A stretch of DNA of 64,000 bases, from contig NC_031499.1 in NCBI RefSeq assembly GCF_000237925.1, positions 1,116,001 to 1,180,000 on the forward strand, in the 5' to 3' direction. Each line of letters starts with the position of its first letter. Position 1 is the stretch's first letter. Positions 47,145 to 57,859 of the stretch are shown piece by piece. The notes below the pieces were generated by a model that did no database searches, was not told the origin of the DNA, and worked only from the letters and a program-made list of their open reading frames with translations. The DNA comes from Schistosoma mansoni (Eukaryota; Platyhelminthes; Trematoda; Strigeidida; Schistosomatidae). The position numbers were made by a program, and so were the translations under genes.

Positions 47145-47884
47145 CATAGCCAACGATTCTAGTGCGCGAAACACTGTCCCAGGTCTACTAAAACCTCGCT
47201 CCAAACTACACATTAGAGCCTTCAACGTATGTACCCTAAGTCAAATCGGTCAACAGGCTTCCTTGGCGAAGACCCTAGAATCTCGTACCATTGATGTTTG
47301 CTGTGTCTCTGAAACACGCATACAGGATCCCAGTGTGGTCATTTACTTGACCTCGCCTCGCCAAAATGGACAGCCAATGAAATACACCCTCCGTGTATCT
47401 GGTGACCCCATGACTAGTTCTCGTGGACTCGCAGGAGTAGGCATAGCACTTATTACAAGGGCAGAACAAGCACTACTAGAATGGATCCCCGTTAACAGTC
47501 GCTTGTTTGCTGTCCGGCTAAATGGCTCCGTAAGAACCCGGAAGGATAGGGACACACGTCGTTGCCTTTTCGTCGTTTCTGCTTACGCTCCCACTGGCTG
47601 CAGCCCGGATGAAGTGAAAGATGACTTTCACAGAAAGCTCTGTGAACTTCTTCAAAAAGCTAAGCGCTCAGACATAGTACTCGTTTCGGGTGACTTTAGT
47701 ACCCGATTAGGCAGCTTAAATCAAACAGAAAGACATTTAGGTGGGTATTTTAGCATTCCGGCTCAGCGAACCGATAATGGTGATCGTCTGTTGCAACTAT
47801 GTTCAGACAATCGTTTTAGCAAGCACTAATTTTAAGCATAAGGAGAGACATCGTCTAACATGGCGACCACCTGCACACGCCATA

Positions 47885-48535
47885 GTGACACTTGAGGAGG
47901 AAAACGAAAGAGGAAGTTTAGTGTTGAAAGTTGAGGTAGAAGGAATAGTGGGAAGTGAAGAAGGAGATTGTTTATGAATAAAGTGATCTTGAATGCTGTT
48001 AGATGTATGAGGGCAGTTATCACTTCCCGGCTGCCCACACCGTGGAAGGGTTCTTCTAGAGGTACCTGAAAAGGAAATGGGGTTAGAAGTGATCTTAATG
48101 ACCTGAGAGCGTGACCGCAGTGCCCAAAGGGCAACTGCTTGAGGTCAGTAACACACGACCTTTTTGTGGGTAGTTTTTGTGTTAGCTCCGTTCTTTAAAG
48201 GACCTTACCGCCGGAGACGGAAATCCGTGGGATAAGGCGAGGTGTGCATTTTTAGGGTCGACCTTTTCTAACCCCACCCCTCCTTGTGGGAAGGCAGCAT
48301 CGCTGTCATGCTGGTTGTCTGAAGGAAACACCTTACTGCTGTCACACCTCCGTACAGTCGGCAGTACGACTTCGCCTTCGGACCTTGGGTTTGCTGCTTT
48401 TAGTCTCACCGCTCTTCAACCGACCTGCCTGGCATGGTAGGACCTTGAGGGACGATTGTTCTAGCCAGTATAGCTCGACTGGTTCGTCACGATAGGCAAG
48501 CCCGACCACCACGTCAAGGTAGCAGCAACGGTCGG
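47885..48535 (-). repeat. Right arm of the 651-bp inverted repeat
   Basis: The inverted copy of the LINE leader sits inside the LINE's own endonuclease-to-RT region, between RHRLTWRPPA and the continuation at 48536, with a short stretch of the LINE apparently lost. The spacer between the arms is 740 bp of endonuclease sequence. Confidence 0.93.
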
Positions 48536-50989
48536 GACTCGATAGAAGACTGTCGCTCGTATTGGAATACTTGTTTAGACTGATCACGCTTTAATACGAG
48601 CACGCATTTGTCTGCGCCTCACTGGACGCAAGAAAACTACCCTAAGAAGACCCATTAGGTTTGAACTGGAGGACGAGAAATCCAAATGTAAATTCCAGGA
48701 ACAACTGAGTTCATACTTCGGCAGTTCTGTAAACGAGACTGACCCAGATGCTGCTTGGAAAGACATACTAACAGCTGTGGAAAAAGCAGTAATTTAAACC
48801 ATATGGTTCCAAAACACCAATGGATTTCTTCGAAGTCCATTTCACTGATGAATTCGCGTAAACTCACCCCATCAGGCTCTGAACACGATGAAGAGCGTAA
48901 ACAAATCAGATCTAGGTTGACTAAAAGTCTAAGGAACGATCGTGAGCAGTGGTGGGCAACGAAAGCAAAAGAGATGGAAAAGGCAGCGGCTGTAGACAAC
49001 ACCAGGTAACTCTTCAGACTAATAAAAGAAACCGGAATTTAGAAGTCAAATGTAAGTGAAACGATCTCAAAGAAAGACGAAACCCTTATCTGCTCTCAGC
49101 CCAGACGTTTATAATGATGGGCAGAACACTTTAAGGAGCAGTTCAGCTGGCCTTCAGCTACTGCACAACTACCCACTATTCCCAGACAGTCTGATTGGAA
49201 CATTGAAGTAGGCCCCCCGACCCTACCTGAAGTTCAAAAGGCTATAACTAATCTGAAAATAGGAAGAGCAGCTGGTCCTGATGGATTGGCTCTTGATGTT
49301 TTTAAATATGGTGGTCCAATTTAAGCGATTAAGTTGACTAATATTTTGGCTAAAATCTGGGAGTTGGACGTAATCCCGCCTGACTGGTCACAATCACTTA
49401 TTATCCCAATATATGAGGAGGGGCCAAAATCATCCTGTGATAACCATAGAGGGATTAGTTTGACTAACATAGCATCTAAAATACTAGCCTCGATAATTAT
49501 CGGACGCCTAGCTAAGACTCATAAACTACTAGGGGGTCCGCTAAGCGACTTGGAATACGCAGATGACATAGTCCTGTTTGGTGAAGACGCTGGCAAAATG
49601 CAAAGTCTTCTGTTAGAACTGAGTAATAATGCCAGGATGTTTGGGATGCGTTTCTCCCCATCTAAATGTAAATTGTTACTCCAGGACTGGCCTGCGTCAA
49701 TACCTGAACTAAAGATAGGGAGTGAAGTAGTCGACAATTGCACTTATCTTGGAAGTCTGATCAGCCCTAATGGGTTGGTGTCTAACGAAATCTCAGCACG
49801 GATTCAAAAAGCTCGTTTGGCTTTTGCCAACTTATGTCACTTATGGCGAAGACGAGATATCCGTCTACCAATTAAGGGACGAGTATACTGCGCAGCAGTT
49901 CGCTCTGTTCTACTTTACGGCTGTGAAACATGGCCATTAAGAGTAGAAGATACTCGCAAGTTACTAGTATTTGACCACAGATGTCTTAGAAATATTGCTC
50001 GCATCTACTGGGATCACCGGGTAAGTAATAGTGAGGTTAGACACAGGATATTAGGCAATGATGGTAAATCAGTTGATGAGGTCATGAATCCTCATCGACT
50101 GAGATGGTTCGGCTACGTGTTATGTATGCCTGAACACCGATTACCAAGACGCGCTATGCTGACTAGTGTGGGAGATGGTTGGAAGAAAGTTAGGGGCGGC
50201 CAAACCAAAACGTGGCATCAGTGCTTGGAGTCACTAACTTCTAGTCTGATCCATGTTGGCAGATGCAGACTACTTGGTTGGGGTCCGCGTGACAATCGTA
50301 ACCAATGGTTGGAGACTCTAGGTGACATGACTCAGAATCGATCACAATGGAGTAGGTGTATACACTCTTTATCTTCCCTTAAACCTTGAGATTAAAATTG
50401 CTTCATAACTTCCTTCCTTCCTATACTATACCTTTATATACAACCTATCTTTTATATACTACCATCACTAAAGTGACTACTATAAATTTGGTGTTCATCC
50501 TATTGTGCTAACGAGTGAGGTATGGCAACTTGGACCGATGCATATATATGCCTGGTCCTGCGTTGTAGCTGACTGACTGAAGTAGTTGTCAACTGTGATG
50601 GGTGGATATGTCACGTATAATAAGCTACTATCTTATCTGAGTTACTTGGGAGAAGGCTTGCGATGACGTGATAAAAAAATGGAATCAATTAGAAAAATCA
50701 TATTAACCACAGTCACGAAAACAGTGAATATTTATTCGAATTCAGTGCTATTACAGTTATCTGTAATTGGAAACTTTAAATATCATTGTTAAAAGTAAGT
50801 AAAAGTGGTGCACATACTTCCACTTTTTCTTGATGGAATTATTCCGTAACTTTCATTTTTATTCGAGTTATATCTCTTATTACTAAGGGTTTTCATTTAG
50901 CATCTGCTGATATTCAGTTACAGAAAAATTCAAACTGTTACTAATAATGTCTTCCTAGTGAATAATTATGTTAGTAATTACTTGACCCC

Positions 50990-51520
50990 GGTAGCTTAGC
51001 GAATAATACATCAGTGTTTAAGGCGACAGGTACTGGATTTGAGTCTCAGTGTGATAACTTGAACCAATATGGGTCTGTCCCAGACCTTATGTCTTCTATG
51101 TCTGTCTGGTAATACTCTCTCATTTGTATTTGGTTCAACAACTCATATGTATTAAGATCTTTTTGTTGGGATGACCCACAAAACTTCTCGCAATAGACAT
51201 GACAAACTCAATAAACATTAAGAAGCATTCTATTCAATCAGCGTTTAACTAAAAGTTTTTACAGAAACATCACAAAAATAAAAAGTCACATGTAGAGTTT
51301 CTGATTGGCTGATTACTACACTGCTTCTATGTTTAGTAGCATTCCAGAATTTTCAGGAAAACCCAAGGACTTCTAAAATACGATAAAAACCCTATATTTT
51401 CTGTACATAAATGAATCTTTGGAATAAAGTGCTTCTCGCGTATTTTGCGTCTTTTCTCTCGTGTTCAAGTCGCTGTGTAGATTTAACTTGGGGGTTACGA
51501 AACTAGCTTAGGATCTGAAT
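50990..51520 (+). repeat. tRNA-like head and dispersed repeat, copy 2
   Basis: At 50990-51060, CCGGTAGCTTAGCGAATAA (A-box-like) and GGATTTGAGTCTC (B-box-like) sit about 35 bp apart, as in a tRNA-derived SINE. From about 51190 to 51520 the sequence matches window bases 1-310 in the opposite orientation. Whether these are one element or two is not clear. Confidence 0.5.
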
Positions 51521-51540
51521 ATAGCGTTCAATTAGCAAGA

Positions 51541-52118
51541 CTTATCACTTTTCCTACCAGTTTACATTTAAAAGTGACGATAAAGCTAAGATTAAATTTT
51601 AAAAACGAATGAGCTATAGCTTCCTGATTACGTATATCTTAACTGAATATGATAAACATTGATACTTGTTACACTGAATTTCTGAAAGTTATTTACACAA
51701 GCCCTTGGTATTTTGATGCTGGGTTACACTATATTATATATCATCATTATATATCCACGGATTGATGTACGATTAGACCTACAGCTTTTGTACTTATTAA
51801 CAAAAACTTGACTGTTTAAACAGTTTCTCAAGATTCAATAATTTATGTTCTATGTGGTCATCATCTTATTATATTTGTGGATAATCCTTTACACTTCCAA
51901 ATTGGTTCTCATAAAAAATCACAGCTCATTAGATCGCTGCACAATAATAATAAAGTCTAGCCGTATATCAAGAATGTGTTGTATTACATTCAGATGTTCA
52001 TTTTTAATTTTTAGATTAATATCACCGTAAAGTATTCATCAATTTGGTTCAGCCATAACACATATTTACCATCGAATAAATTCTTCATTCAATTGTATAA
52101 AGGATGTTTCATTTTCAG
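51541..52118. other. End of ZDHHC16-like intron
   Basis: No exon confirmed. A short hydrophobic frame at 51845-51900 (FYVVIILLYLWIIL) could be a membrane segment but has no supporting splice sites. The acceptor for the last exon is TTCATTTTCAG at 52108-52118. Confidence 0.45.
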
Positions 52119-52503
52119 TGCAATTGCAGTTCCTTTAGTAATTGCTCTATGCGCTTGGCATACATATTTAATTAGTAACGGTGAGACAAGTATTGAACGA
52201 CATATCAATGCAAAATTCACAAAAATATTAAGACAACGTGGAGTAATTTATCGTAATCCGCATGACTTTGGTATATTTTTAAATTGGATAAAATTTCTAT
52301 GTCTTATTGATAAGCATGAAATGGCTAATTACGATATCAAGAAAAAATCATATCGTCTATATTTTGTACTTTGTAAAAGGTTTTTTAATCGTATTCTATT
52401 GCCTTCATATCATAAACCTTATGATGATGGTTTTAACTATGAATTGAATTTGAATACTGCTGAGTCAGTTCTAGAATCTTTGTCAGAGTCTGGAATATTG
52501 TAA
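52119..52503 (+). CDS. ZDHHC16: DHHC palmitoyltransferase, ZDHHC16-like, last exon
   Basis: The last coding exon: part of the fourth membrane segment (AIAVPLVIALCAWHTYLIS), then GETSIERHINAKFTKILRQR and GVIYRNPHDFGIFLNWIKFL, closely following the ZDHHC16 C-terminal pattern (ISRGETSIERHIN, then RNPYNYG, then LLPSSHLPHG), and finally RILLPSYHKPYDDGF and an acidic end. The TTxE-type motif of DHHC enzymes corresponds to GETSIERH here. Starting at 52119 needs two bases from the previous exon, while exon 1 ends in phase 0, so at least one exon of about 30-45 codons is missing from this annotation between 45836 and 52118. Stop TAA at 52501-52503. Confidence 0.9.
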
Positions 52504-53099
52504 TGTACTTTCCGTCTTTGTAATTTTTAGATCTTGTTTCGCGTCATTTCAAAACTCTATATTTCTTTTTGTTTTCTACTTCGTGGTATATTACTCATTA
52601 CTGTTCAAGCAGTATAAGTATATTCGTTGTCGTTACGGGTAGCTTTTGTGTTTTAAGAAAAACCATGTATTCTCTCAGTTTGTATTCGTTTTTATTTGCT
52701 TCGCAACAGCAGTAGAGGGAGTTGTGTCGAGTGCATTCTACGTCTTGTCAGTAACGGCGAACTACGTTACAGGATATTATTGTTAACAACTCATAAACTC
52801 CAACAAGTCATACACTATGTTCACTAAAGTTGGTCGAAGTCATCTGTAATGTAATACAATATTTTCAGTGGAGTAACGCGTTGAAGGTTACCAAATTGTC
52901 TGTTATCTGAGAAACATCTTGTAATCCCACCACCTCAAATGTTGAGTATTAAAACGAGTGATAAAAAATCTCCAGTGATTGAGTGCTGTTGTACGTGATG
53001 AGATTTAAAAAGCAGATGTATTAGGTAACCCTTAAAAAATCTCTTGACTCACAAATGTAAGAGTTACTAAACAGTTAGCTATTAATTAGATTATTTTGG
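52504..53099. other. Intergenic, no gene recognised
   Basis: 3' flank of the ZDHHC16-like gene. Nothing else seen. Confidence 0.5.
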
Positions 53100-53880
53100 G
53101 AAAAAACGAGAAAATGGTTCACTCACAGTTCATTAGACCAGAACGATGGATAGAACACTGGGAGAAATAATTCAATCTCCCTCCAGCTACTCTCGTGTTA
53201 CCCAATCTCTTCAAACAATCTGAATAGGAAATCGATACGAATTTACAAACGCCATACTTCATCTGAAGCGTGGGAGAGCTAGATGATCTGATGAATTAAC
53301 CCCGAAGATCCTTAAGGATGGCGGCATAGTTTTAGTAGTTCATTTGACTGAAAATTAAGTTTGGAAGGTGGAAGTTATCTAACCTGACTGGTCTCAATTT
53401 CTGATCATCACTGTATAAAATATATAGGAATCCTTTTTGTAATTATCACAAAGGAATTAGTTTGACCAATACAACGCCCAAAATATCAACCTTCATAGTC
53501 GTTGAACGTATGAGCGAAGATTGTAAATAGCGAATCTGAGAAAAACAGGCCGATTTTAGACCTGGTCATGCATTTATTGACCAAGTCTTTACATTTCGGT
53601 AGGTTTTAAAACATGCATAAATCAATGCTCCATGATAACCATATTACTTGACCTTAAACCGGGCATTCGATCGCGTTGATAGAGAGGTTGTATGGAAAAA
53701 TATTTTCACGGAGAAGTGTACTGAGGAAGTAGGATAACCTTCTGAAGCTTTACTTTTTGGAAACTAATGTTTGAATTAGAGTTTCTGATGAACTAACATC
53801 CTAAATGGTAAACCCAACTGATGTTCGTTAGGGCGACCCATTGTTCTTAATTTTGCCGGTTCTTCCCGTTCCCAACGTCC
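53100..53880 (+). mobile_element. Very old SR2-like LINE relic
   Basis: Highly decayed plus-strand RT sequence: RWIEHWEK, LPPATLVLPNLFKQSE, PDWSQFLIITVYK, NYHKGISLTNTTPKI, EKQADFRPGHAFIDQVFTFR and a remnant of the FDRVDREVVW block. Many stops and shifts. It is the most diverged SR2-like copy in the window. Confidence 0.75.
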
Positions 53881-54438
53881 GTTACCTCATATTGTACTAT
53901 ATTTCAATGTTATAGTTTATTATTAATCTACTTGTAAGCGGTTGAAGAGAAACTACAAAATACAATAAGTTCATATTATCTTGACTCAGTTGTTGTTTTG
54001 ACTTTATTCAAATGAGTAAAAGTATGAAATGGGACTGTTCCGATTCGAAACAAACGTGGATTATTTTAAATCTCAGTTTTAAAAAAAACACAAGACTAGC
54101 ATTGTTCGGAGCCGTCTACTGGACAAACGACGAAAAATACTTATGAAACTGCACTATTTGTATATCAAGATTATGAATGTATTTCAAGATTGATAAATTC
54201 CTTCAAAGCGATATATATATATAATACGAAATTGCGTAATATAATTAAGTTCGTAAAAATATAAAACAGTAGTTTGACTCTCACTTGGCTTTACAAAAAG
54301 AAAAGGTCGAAGAAATGAAAAGAGTAAAATGTGTTCGACTACTTAGTCAGGGTTGGCACCCATCATTATTACTTTTATTGATAGTAGTAGTATTCGCAAC
54401 GATTAGAATACACAGTGTTCCAATGTTTTGTCTCTTTT
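53881..54438. other. 3' flank of Drosha, nothing assigned
   Basis: AT-rich DNA between the LINE relic and the last Drosha exon. The Drosha 3' untranslated region should lie here, but no confident end was picked. Confidence 0.45.
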
Positions 54439-55160
54439 TCATTTTAAAAATAATTTACACTTACAATATTTTTCATTCGTAATATCATCACAACAGTCAT
54501 CATCTTCGATAATCTCACCTTCTTCTTCCTCATCGTTCTCCTCTCTATTGTTTTCGACGACATTATTATCGTGAGAGTTCTTGTCGTTGTTATCAAATAC
54601 AGCAAACAACTCTTCGTTCTTTTTTTCTATGTCTTTCACTGTGTTCAGTCGTTCTGTTTTACTGTCGATTATTGCAACACCATCCTCCCCACTATCATTA
54701 GTTGAAGTTGATGTCTGTGATGATAAACATATTGAAGGAGAAGTGTCAAATCTTGACGTTGATGATACGGAGGAAAGATATGATGTTTTTTTATTTGTAC
54801 ATGAATCTTGATTAGAAATGTTTTTGTCAAAACAACGACGTTTAGCACTACTATACAATAATAATAATTCTTCACTATTGGTATCATTATTATGATTTGA
54901 TAGAAATGATCGTTTCATTGTTCGGTTTCCACTATTACTCATTTTATCAGTATTTATGGGAGTATTATTATTATCATTAGTAATAGTAGTATTTGAAGTC
55001 AAAGTCGACATAATTGTTGTAGATGTAGGTCTATCTGAAATAAAATAATCCACCAATTGCTCATCCCAATTTTGTACTTGATCTAATATTTTATTAATAT
55101 AAGGTTGTTTATATCGTTTTGAAATAACTGAGCGTTGAAAATCCAATTGACGAAATGTAT
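54439..55160 (-). CDS. DROSHA: Drosha ribonuclease III, last exon (C-terminal tail)
   Basis: The minus-strand exon starts after acceptor TTTTCAACAG at 55160 and ends at TGA (54439-54441). It begins DTFRQLDFQRSVISKRYKQP, matching the Drosha tail after the dsRNA-binding domain (human ...FPQMAHQKRFIERKYRQEL). The rest, about 200 residues, is low-complexity: Asn/Thr/Ser-rich, a small basic block SAKRRCFD, then an acidic run EENDEEEEGEIIEDDD. No such tail is known to me in vertebrate Drosha. A GTAAGT donor-like site at 54464-54459 inside the last codons could mean a further 3' exon. The phase agrees with exon 56970-57114 (one base carried over). Confidence 0.85.
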
Positions 55161-56969
55161 CTGTTGAAAATTTTAAAAAGATTTTGAGATAGGGTGTTCA
55201 ATGTTAAATGAAGTAAATAAATTTATTTCGTCATTTATTCAAACAAAAAAGAGCCTAGCTCATAAATGTATCGATCCAAATTGGTATACACTATACAATC
55301 AGCACAACGAGATCGATGGCTGAAGCAATCGAACTGTTTGTATCACTGATGGTAAAAAAAGACTGCACTGGTAGAATATGTTTCGAGAGGAAAGAATCAG
55401 TCTCTAGTATCGAGAAAAAATATGAAATAATGTTGAAATCCAGGATCTAACAGAATAAAAATAGTAAATAATCGTGCTTTACTGAAGTCGGTCCTTATCA
55501 CACTATATTTTCAACTATTGGTAATAATGAGCGAAAGAACTCCGACCAGGTGGTTTGGACCTGCAAACACGGTTTAGTTAAACAGTCAGTGATTTCACGA
55601 ACTGATGCTATGCTTTGGTTTGCCAGATGTTTGCTTTCCCGCAACTTACTCTCGTACCCCAGTCAACATCGTGTATCAAGGTAAAGGGTAAGTAGGCATG
55701 CATAACGCGTGTTACAATGACCTCAGTTGGTGGGTATTTGGAATTTTATGAACCAATTAATCATTCTTGCTCAGTACCCTGGGTTCATTCTGGAAACTGA
55801 TAACCCAGTGGTCACAACTTACATATTCAAATTAGAGATACGTACAGATTGGTTTATTTGAAAATAGTTTACAAAGTCAAAATGTAGTTTAGAAACAATC
55901 GCTAGTTAGTTATTCACTGATGACTAACTTTGGAACGAATTCACTCGAGTTTTAATGAGAAGTTGTGACTTACCACGAAAAGATTCGTGCACTTGACTAA
56001 TGATGCTACCCGATTATCAAGACCGAAGTAAGCGGAGCAGGGCTTGGTTCTATGGATTATGGGTTGAAATTCCAACGCTTTTAGCGCTAAACTATGTACC
56101 CGCTATCACATCTACAGGTTCTGGACACTATCTCTGACAAAGCAGTATTGGGAACTAAAATAAAATAGACTCAGTGCTTTCCAGTTTGCAGTGATATCAA
56201 TTTCCTTATCATAATTATCCCCAACTAATACACTTAAATGATTCATTGATTAAAACGCTCGACTTGCAACCACTAAGTTCTAGGATCAAACCCGGCTTCA
56301 TATACTTTGCTCTACAAAAATGGGCGGTACCACTATCCTGCACAATTAAAGTGTGGCTTGAAACCAGGTACAGGACTCTATCTGGTAAACGCGTGAGTAG
56401 TTCCAATATGGATGTTCTAAAACTTTAGTAAGATACCGTGACATACGGATGATGATTTCACTAAACAACCTGAAAGTTCACCGGAGTCAGATACTTGATT
56501 TTCCATGTGAAATGTTCCGCTAGAATACTGTCCATCAAAAGTTTTCCTAAATCCTTTTCTTGAACAACCACTGTATAGTTGACTGGCGATGATAAAGCCA
56601 AGGAGACTGTACATAATCAGAGTTCCCATCAAGACAGGAAGTTAATAGTAGTTCTTGTTTCATACCATTTTTGTGGTTCTTTTAAGGTTTACTAAAACGT
56701 CTAGTCCATATGAAAGAAGTTGATTATTACACTATTATCTCCGTTAACAGCTAACAACATTTCATAGTTATTCTGAAAAGTCTACTCAACGTTTCCACCA
56801 AAACTTTGAATTCCTCAATTCGTGTATTTCAATTTACAAATCCGTGTAAAATATGAAAATTCATTAAAACAACTTGAAAACTGGTTTCACAAGCGAATAT
56901 TCGTGCAACAGACATATCAATATTGTATGATATATATTTCAACAGACGAATACTACTACTAATACTCAC
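55161..56969. other. Drosha intron
   Basis: No second gene. Around 56246-56300 (TTAAAACGCTCGACTTGC ... AGGATCAAACCCGG) is a plus-strand tRNA-like pair of boxes that may be the head of a SINE. Otherwise nothing named. Confidence 0.45.
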
Positions 56970-57114
56970 CTTGATGTAATTCCAATGCCTTTTTAGCTGC
57001 TTCCATTTGAGCTTGTTGAACAGACCGACCTTCACCAGTTGCTAATCGTTGACCACGAAAATAAACACCAACACGATAAACACGTTGATTAGTTGGCCCA
57101 CTATGTTCTAAAAC
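56970..57114 (-). CDS. DROSHA: Drosha ribonuclease III, exon with most of the dsRBD
   Basis: 145 bp, acceptor TTATTAG at 57115-57121, donor GTGAGT from 56969. It encodes VLEHSGPTNQRVYRVGVYFR, then GQRLATGEGRSVQQAQMEAA and KKALELHQ, the beta strands and last helix of a double-stranded-RNA-binding domain with the usual basic GxGxSxxxAxxxAA pattern. Drosha uses this domain to hold primary microRNA hairpins in the nuclear Microprocessor. It joins in phase 0 to exon 59744-59931 and in phase 1 to the last exon. Confidence 0.93.
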
Positions 57115-57584
57115 CTAATAAAGATAACAACATAACATAAGAGAATAATAAGTTATTCAAAACGTGGTACATTATTCTACTAATTAGTATGAGGCATTCT
57201 GTCCTTCTAAATTCAAGATAAATTGTCAACAAAAGCTGATACCAAGAGAAAAATTGTCGAAAAACGCCGAGAAAGAGCAGAAGTAAATAAAAAGTTTGTA
57301 TTTGCCCGTTGTTGATGTTGAGAGTTAATTGAACTAAGCGAACCGTCCCGAAGAAGCCATTTAGTCACAAGTTGAAACTTGTATTTATGAAAACTTCGAA
57401 CGTGGGTAGTATTTTGTTGTTGCTGGTTACCTGTTCAGATGATTGTTGATGAAGTGAATTCAGAAAAATTGTCTTTGCTGATCTCTGAGCATCTCAGAAA
57501 ACACAACACCTCTAACATCCTCATCCTGAGCTACAAATGTGATCCATAATTTAAAGTCTACTATGGACACAATTCTAACAAAGA

Positions 57585-57805
57585 TATGAACATTTTTACA
57601 CGGTTGAAATAATGAACCAATCTAAGCCAGACCACGATTGGAAACCTGGAAGTGCTGGACAGCCGTTTCGTTCTAGTAGTATAAGGCTACTCAGCAGTGC
57701 GTGTCCACGATCTCTCACACAGGACACGAACCAAGGACGTCCGGTCTCGTTTGTGAACGCTTAACATTTAGACCACTGAATCGGCATCCAACGGTGTTAG
57801 TGTCT
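57585..57805 (-). mobile_element. tRNA-derived SINE with hammerhead-like tail (Sm-alpha type)
   Basis: Read on the minus strand: a tRNA-like head GATTCAGTGGTCTAAATG (A box) and CTTGGTTCGTGTCC (B box), then GGACACGCACTGCTGAGTAG, GAACGAAACGGCTGTCC and a tail CAGCACTTCCAGGTTTCCAA followed by GTGGTCTGGCTTAGATTGG. The middle is the hammerhead region known from schistosome Sm-alpha SINEs: GAAAC is kept, but the CTGANGA core reads CTGAGTA and stem II is poor, so the ribozyme is probably inactive. It lies in a Drosha intron, in the same sense as the gene. Confidence 0.8.
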
Positions 57806-57859
57806 AACTTTAATCGATCTATGATCCTGCGCAACTCTTCACCCATTGCTTGAGGTGGA

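Larger units (their letters stand above)
46494..50580 (+). mobile_element. SR2-like RTE LINE in the ZDHHC16 intron, near full length
   Basis: About 4.1 kb including a 651-bp inverted insert (47885-48535). Order: 5' leader (46494-47180); endonuclease (HIRAFNVCTLSQIGQQASLA, DVCCVSETRIQDPS, RRCLFVVSAYAPTGC, DIVLVSGDFSTRLGS) to about 47880; the inverted leader copy; then HALIRARICLRLTG-type sequence, FKEQFSWPSATAQLPTI, RAAGPDGLALDVF, PDWSQSLIIPIYEEGPKSSC, LEYADDIVLFGEDAGKMQS and the C-terminus to 50389. The long frame 49334-50389 stays open because an in-frame deletion removed the RT stretch between KTHKL and GGPLSD. Stops elsewhere kill the copy. The 3' tail ends GACTGACTGA near 50580. Confidence 0.88.

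Noticed and set aside
51845-52030. Middle exon of the ZDHHC16-like gene (YLWIIL segment)
   Set aside because: Hydrophobic but without a usable donor in the needed phase, and the rest of the frame does not align.
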